Part shown: positions 60,801 through 64,000 of the stretch, piece by piece
Position numbering within the stretch: the first letter of the stretch is position 1
Layout of the letters: the number at the start of each line of letters is the position of its first letter
Origin: Purshia tridentata
Taxonomy: Eukaryota > Streptophyta > Magnoliopsida > Rosales > Rosaceae
Length of the DNA: 64,000 nucleotides
Direction of reading: 5' to 3'
NCBI GenBank assembly: GCA_003254885.1
Contig: QANT01004704.1
Location: 62,001 to 126,000, forward strand
The notes under the pieces: generated by a model
The model's database searches: none
What the model saw: only the letters and a program-made list of their open reading frames with translations
What the model was told of the DNA's origin: nothing
Made by a program: the position numbers and the translations under genes

Positions 60801-61672
60801 GTGAACGAAAAGAAACTTCTTCCCCGTCAAGGCCTCCTTCAATTTACATTGAAACATATCTAGATTCGTGATATTAGAGGCTTTTTCACCAATGATTGAC
60901 TCATAAATCGTTTGTGTTATTCTATCAGCATCAAATTTTTGTGAAACACAAACCCATGCGTGTAGGTCAAAATGTTTTGTCTCTTTAACATGGTTGTATA
61001 TGAGCTGAGCAAAAGTAGTCTTCCCGATACCACCCATGCCGACAATGGGAATCGCACTTATCTTATTGCCAGTCGCATCATCTGATAGAAGTAACTTAAG
61101 GAAGCTCTCCTTCTCTTCTTCTCTTCTTCTCTTCCATAGAAATCAGAATCTACCAAATTAGAAGTAGTTGCAGGTGGCAGCAATCCAACCAAAAAAGGTG
61201 GTAGCATTGTTTCTGATGTTGTGTGTCCATCATCTGATTTCAAATTGAGTGTATCTTTTTGCTTTACAATGAACTCTAGCATGTCAAGAATTTTTTCTAT
61301 CCTGGAGTTTACTTTTGTGTCAAAAGCATGAAACGCAGAAGAGATGGGGTTTATGAGTACCTTATATCTGATACTCCCAGATTCAGCTTTGAGCTTGCGC
61401 TTTAAGGCTTTTATCTTGATCTGGTCCAACAGGTCCTCAGCATGACAGACGGCATCTGTAAGCCCCTAGAGCCATTGCTTCACTCTTGGGTCAGTCAGTT
61501 GCTTCTCCTCTGCATCTTGGAGAAGAGCATCAGCAGACAACAACATCATCTTCAACTTGTTCAGTAATCCTTTGGTCCTTTTCTTTCCCCTGAGGAAGTC
61601 CAGGACCTCCCGAGAAGCCATCGTTTGAAATAAAGTAGAGAGAAAAGCTCCACCCACAACCTCCCAAGCCAT
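57802..61672 (-). pseudogene. CC-NBS-LRR (RPP13-like 1 type) resistance pseudogene
   Basis: Intracellular immune receptor remnant, read on the minus strand from ATG 61672. The coiled coil is followed by a TAG at 61466-61468 replacing Glu. A GAAGAGAA-type repeat at about 61105-61135 shifts the frame before the P-loop GMGGIGKTTFAQ (about 61030). Kinase-2 reads FLFVHDDVW, and a stop (60768-60770) replaces Trp after NENYDH. The same frame continues through KIIITTR, GLPLAAKSLGG and MHD (FIMHDDL) to 59934. About 470 bp of foreign DNA (59465-59933) then splits the protein before the LRR. LRRs resume (LRVLNLAGYDLKKLPNSIGNLNHLRHLDLS); indels near 58790 and 58686 shift the frame, and the LRR tail runs to 57802 (EKGEEWPKIAHIPNI ending). 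At least six lesions exclude a full-length product. Confidence 0.9.
59465..59933. mobile_element. Insertion in the NLR pseudogene, probably retroelement-derived
   Basis: About 470 bp with no resemblance to NLR coding sequence lies between the NB-ARC and LRR parts. On either side the NLR frame can be joined (DNLLT then AKVLHDFF). It contains a TATATAT box-like stretch and no reading frame of note, and resembles LTR or leader sequence of a retroelement. No clear target duplication was found, so the type is uncertain. Confidence 0.5.
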
Positions 61673-63587
61673 GATGATCGCTTCTTGTTAACTTGCAAAT
61701 GGAATTGAGAATAGTTGAGAGAGAAGGTAATTCTGAAGAGAGCAAGCAAAAACAAGGACGAATAATTTGGTTTTTGATGTGTAAACTTGAGTTGAGAGCA
61801 TCAGGTTCTTTGCTGTTGTTGATAATGAAACTGATATGAAATTGCAGAGACAAATATTAGTGGACGACCCATGAGTCAAAAAGTTGTTGTGACAAGAAAG
61901 TGGACAAAAGCAAAAGGAAACAATCAATGATCGCACCATACAATTCTTTTAAGCCGGACCATTCTACCCACTTGTTCTGATCTTAAATTCTCAATTATTA
62001 TTTGGTTTTTGGGAAAAATTATGAAGGTAATAGGAAACCACAGCAAAATGCGCGCATCTGTGGTTCTCATCAAAAGAATCTGAGCAGCTCAGATTCACAT
62101 TCACTAATGTAAATAATTTATTACCAGAACAAGCTTTGTAATATACTTCATATTCTTGCTCAAACATATTAATTTATTAACGACTCTTTAATGCTTTTGA
62201 TGTCCTGGTGTTGCTGGTTGGCTTTACCTCTTCTTCCACAAGTTTCTTCTAATTATCCGGTGATGTCTGTTAATTAGTCTAGTTTCAATTTGTTTGTCCT
62301 CTGCCTTGTGTTTGGACTCTGGACAAGTAAACTAAGAAAATAAATTTTACTTGGAAGTCAAGTCGTCCAACTCCAACCTTTGAGACCAAGTTGATCACAA
62401 GTTAAAAGATGAGCACTACCTGCCTACTACCTGCTGTTTACCAAATATTTCACACCGACGATTAAGGTACGTACTAAGGAGTGGACTATTAACAACTAAC
62501 AACACATTGATTCATATCTTTGAAAATTGTCACTTGCAACATATCAACAGCACTAGACCACGTACAGATTCAATATATAGAGCATGATAGCGTATATATG
62601 ATTCTATCGCTCAAGCCTACATAATATAATTGGATGATTCACACATAATATAGAGCATATATATTCCTATACAATATATCGTACTAATTACTAATACTAT
62701 GTTATTAGTTTTAGCCTCATCAGACTGTCAGATTTAACCAGTTCGATCTTTCAAAAGATTCTACTTGTAAATGTTAGGCTGCAAGTATAAACTATAAGAT
62801 TTCATTTCGACAAAAAAAGAAAAGCCCAGTTCCGAAGACAAAAATGTAACCCAACTGTTATAATCAAATCATTCATGAGAACTGAGAAGCATTTGATCAA
62901 TCATGGTTAGGGTATTCCTGTTGTTTTTGCTTTCTCTTGGGCCTTTGGTGCATTTTGGGTGTACCGTGTAGTATCTTTTTCTTTGGTGCAAGTCTTTCTT
63001 AATTCGCAAACTAGTCCTTGTGCCATAGTGATTTGTTGGCTTCGGGATATATACTTTCAGCAGCTCATATAATTGATTGGCAAGAGAGAACAAAAGAAAA
63101 AGCTTAGTCCTTATTTGACCCCTAATTCATAAACTTAATTTAGTTAAACATTTTACCTTAAAGTCATTAATTTATTTACGTAACGTTATATCAGCATCAC
63201 GTGATGTATGTTTAAGCATAATTAATGAAAAATTAAATTTTTAATGGTTTTAAAACAAAGTATTTAACAAAATTGAGTTTGGGCATGAGTCTTTGGAATT
63301 AGCTTAAGTGGTGAGGGTGAGTGATAAATATTAGAATTAGACTAGGACTAGGTTTGATTCCCTTCAATATAACCCCAAAAAAAAAAAAAATTTGAGTTTA
63401 GGAATAAAATGTCAAAAATTTTAGTGAAGAGGGCAAACTGTTAAATAGGCATAGTTTGGAGTAGTATCTGTGTTTAATCTTTTTTGGTATGTGTTATAAG
63501 TAGTTTGATGGTAGTAAGGCGCGTAGTAAGCAAACAGACCAAAGGCAAAATCGAAAAAGAAAGAAAAAACCTCCAAATCTCGAAACG
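61673..63587. other. Intergenic between divergent NLR pseudogene and LCMT1
   Basis: 5' flank of the NLR copy, then AT-rich DNA and the LCMT1 promoter. A poly-A tract lies near 63377. No gene, tRNA or clear TATA box was found. Confidence 0.45.
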
Positions 63588-64000
63588 ATGGCTGATTCGC
63601 GCAGCAACAGAGAAGCAGTTCAAGCCACAAACGACGACGCTTCGGCCAGCAAACTGTGCGCCCCCTTAACCTTGATCTTTCAAGTTTCAGCGTATTTTCA
63701 ATTACTGTTATCAGAGTCTTTTTGTTTGCTGTAATTTTGCACAAATTTGCCTTCAGAATTTGCATATGATTTATTTTTGTTATGGTCGAATTGTATATGC
63801 GTTTCTGCATACCTTCTGTTTGATTGCCGAGAAAATGAAAGAAACAATAGAGGGAAATTTTATTCCAAGTGTCAGTGTGTCATTGTTGGTGCTTAATTAG
63901 TTTAGATGAAAAATGCTAACTTTGAACTGCTGTATGGCTAAAAGGTCCTGCGTGAAAAAGGGGTACATGAAAGACGATTACGTCCATTTGTTTGTGAGAA
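63588..64000 (+). CDS. LCMT1: Leucine carboxyl methyltransferase 1 (3' part outside window)
   Basis: Exon 1 is 63588-63655 (MADSRSNREAVQATNDDASA, then SKL); intron 63656-63944 (gtgcgc...aaag); exon 2 from 63945 codes SCVKKGYMKDDYVHLFVR and runs off the end. The joined N-terminus matches the strongly conserved start of plant LCMT1 (SBI1 in Arabidopsis). The enzyme uses S-adenosylmethionine to methylate the C-terminal leucine of the PP2A catalytic subunit, which affects holoenzyme assembly and, in Arabidopsis, BRI1 turnover. The methyltransferase core is beyond the window. Phase fits (AAA CT|G TCC). Confidence 0.88.

Overview
The window is nuclear DNA of a eudicot plant, most likely a woody rosid of the Rosaceae (Prunus-like). 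That placement is an inference from protein style, AT-rich introns, an RPP13-like resistance-gene fragment cluster and Tourist-type MITEs; it cannot be proved from the sequence alone. Genes are intron-rich with GT-AG splice sites, long AT-rich intergenic stretches and many decayed mobile elements.

Layout. 1-547 (+): 3' part of a secreted multi-copy PIP/CEP-like signalling peptide precursor with six SGPSPG repeats. 1774-7948 (+): a duplicated 5' half of an MRG chromo-barrel gene, followed by exons coding two Myb/SANT-like domains. All splice phases fit, so the block may be one chimeric gene. 8949-13914 (+): the complete MRG1/MRG2-type histone-mark reader. 15209-16940 (-): a cinnamyl/sinapyl alcohol dehydrogenase-like gene with an internal stop and a lost zinc ligand. 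18633-25262 (+): a complete 13-exon chloroplast-type P1B ATPase, HMA1. 27027-27971 (-): a single-exon subgroup-22 R2R3 MYB (MYB44/73-like). 28.1-40.8 kb: AT-rich intergenic DNA with two PIF/Harbinger (Tourist-like) elements. 40817-42543 (+): a two-exon FAD-dependent oxidoreductase (DAO fold) with a likely organelle transit peptide.

42.5-63.5 kb is an accessory region: a third Tourist-like element abuts a decayed Ty1/copia retrotransposon (48042-52704). The retrotransposon sits in the coiled-coil part of a CC-NBS-LRR gene (52705-53164, -). A fourth Tourist-like element and a second, multiply broken CC-NBS-LRR pseudogene (57802-61672, -) follow. The window ends in the first two exons of LCMT1 (63588-64000, +), the PP2A leucine carboxyl methyltransferase.

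There is no operon logic. The functional single-copy genes are housekeeping or regulatory: chromatin reading, chloroplast metal transport, hormone/stress transcription and PP2A methylation. The striking parts are the possible chromo-barrel/Myb-SANT fusion created by an incomplete tandem duplication, and the nested transposon damage in the resistance-gene remnants. Exon coordinates were assembled by hand from splice consensus, reading phase and homology between copies; no alignment or transcript evidence was available.
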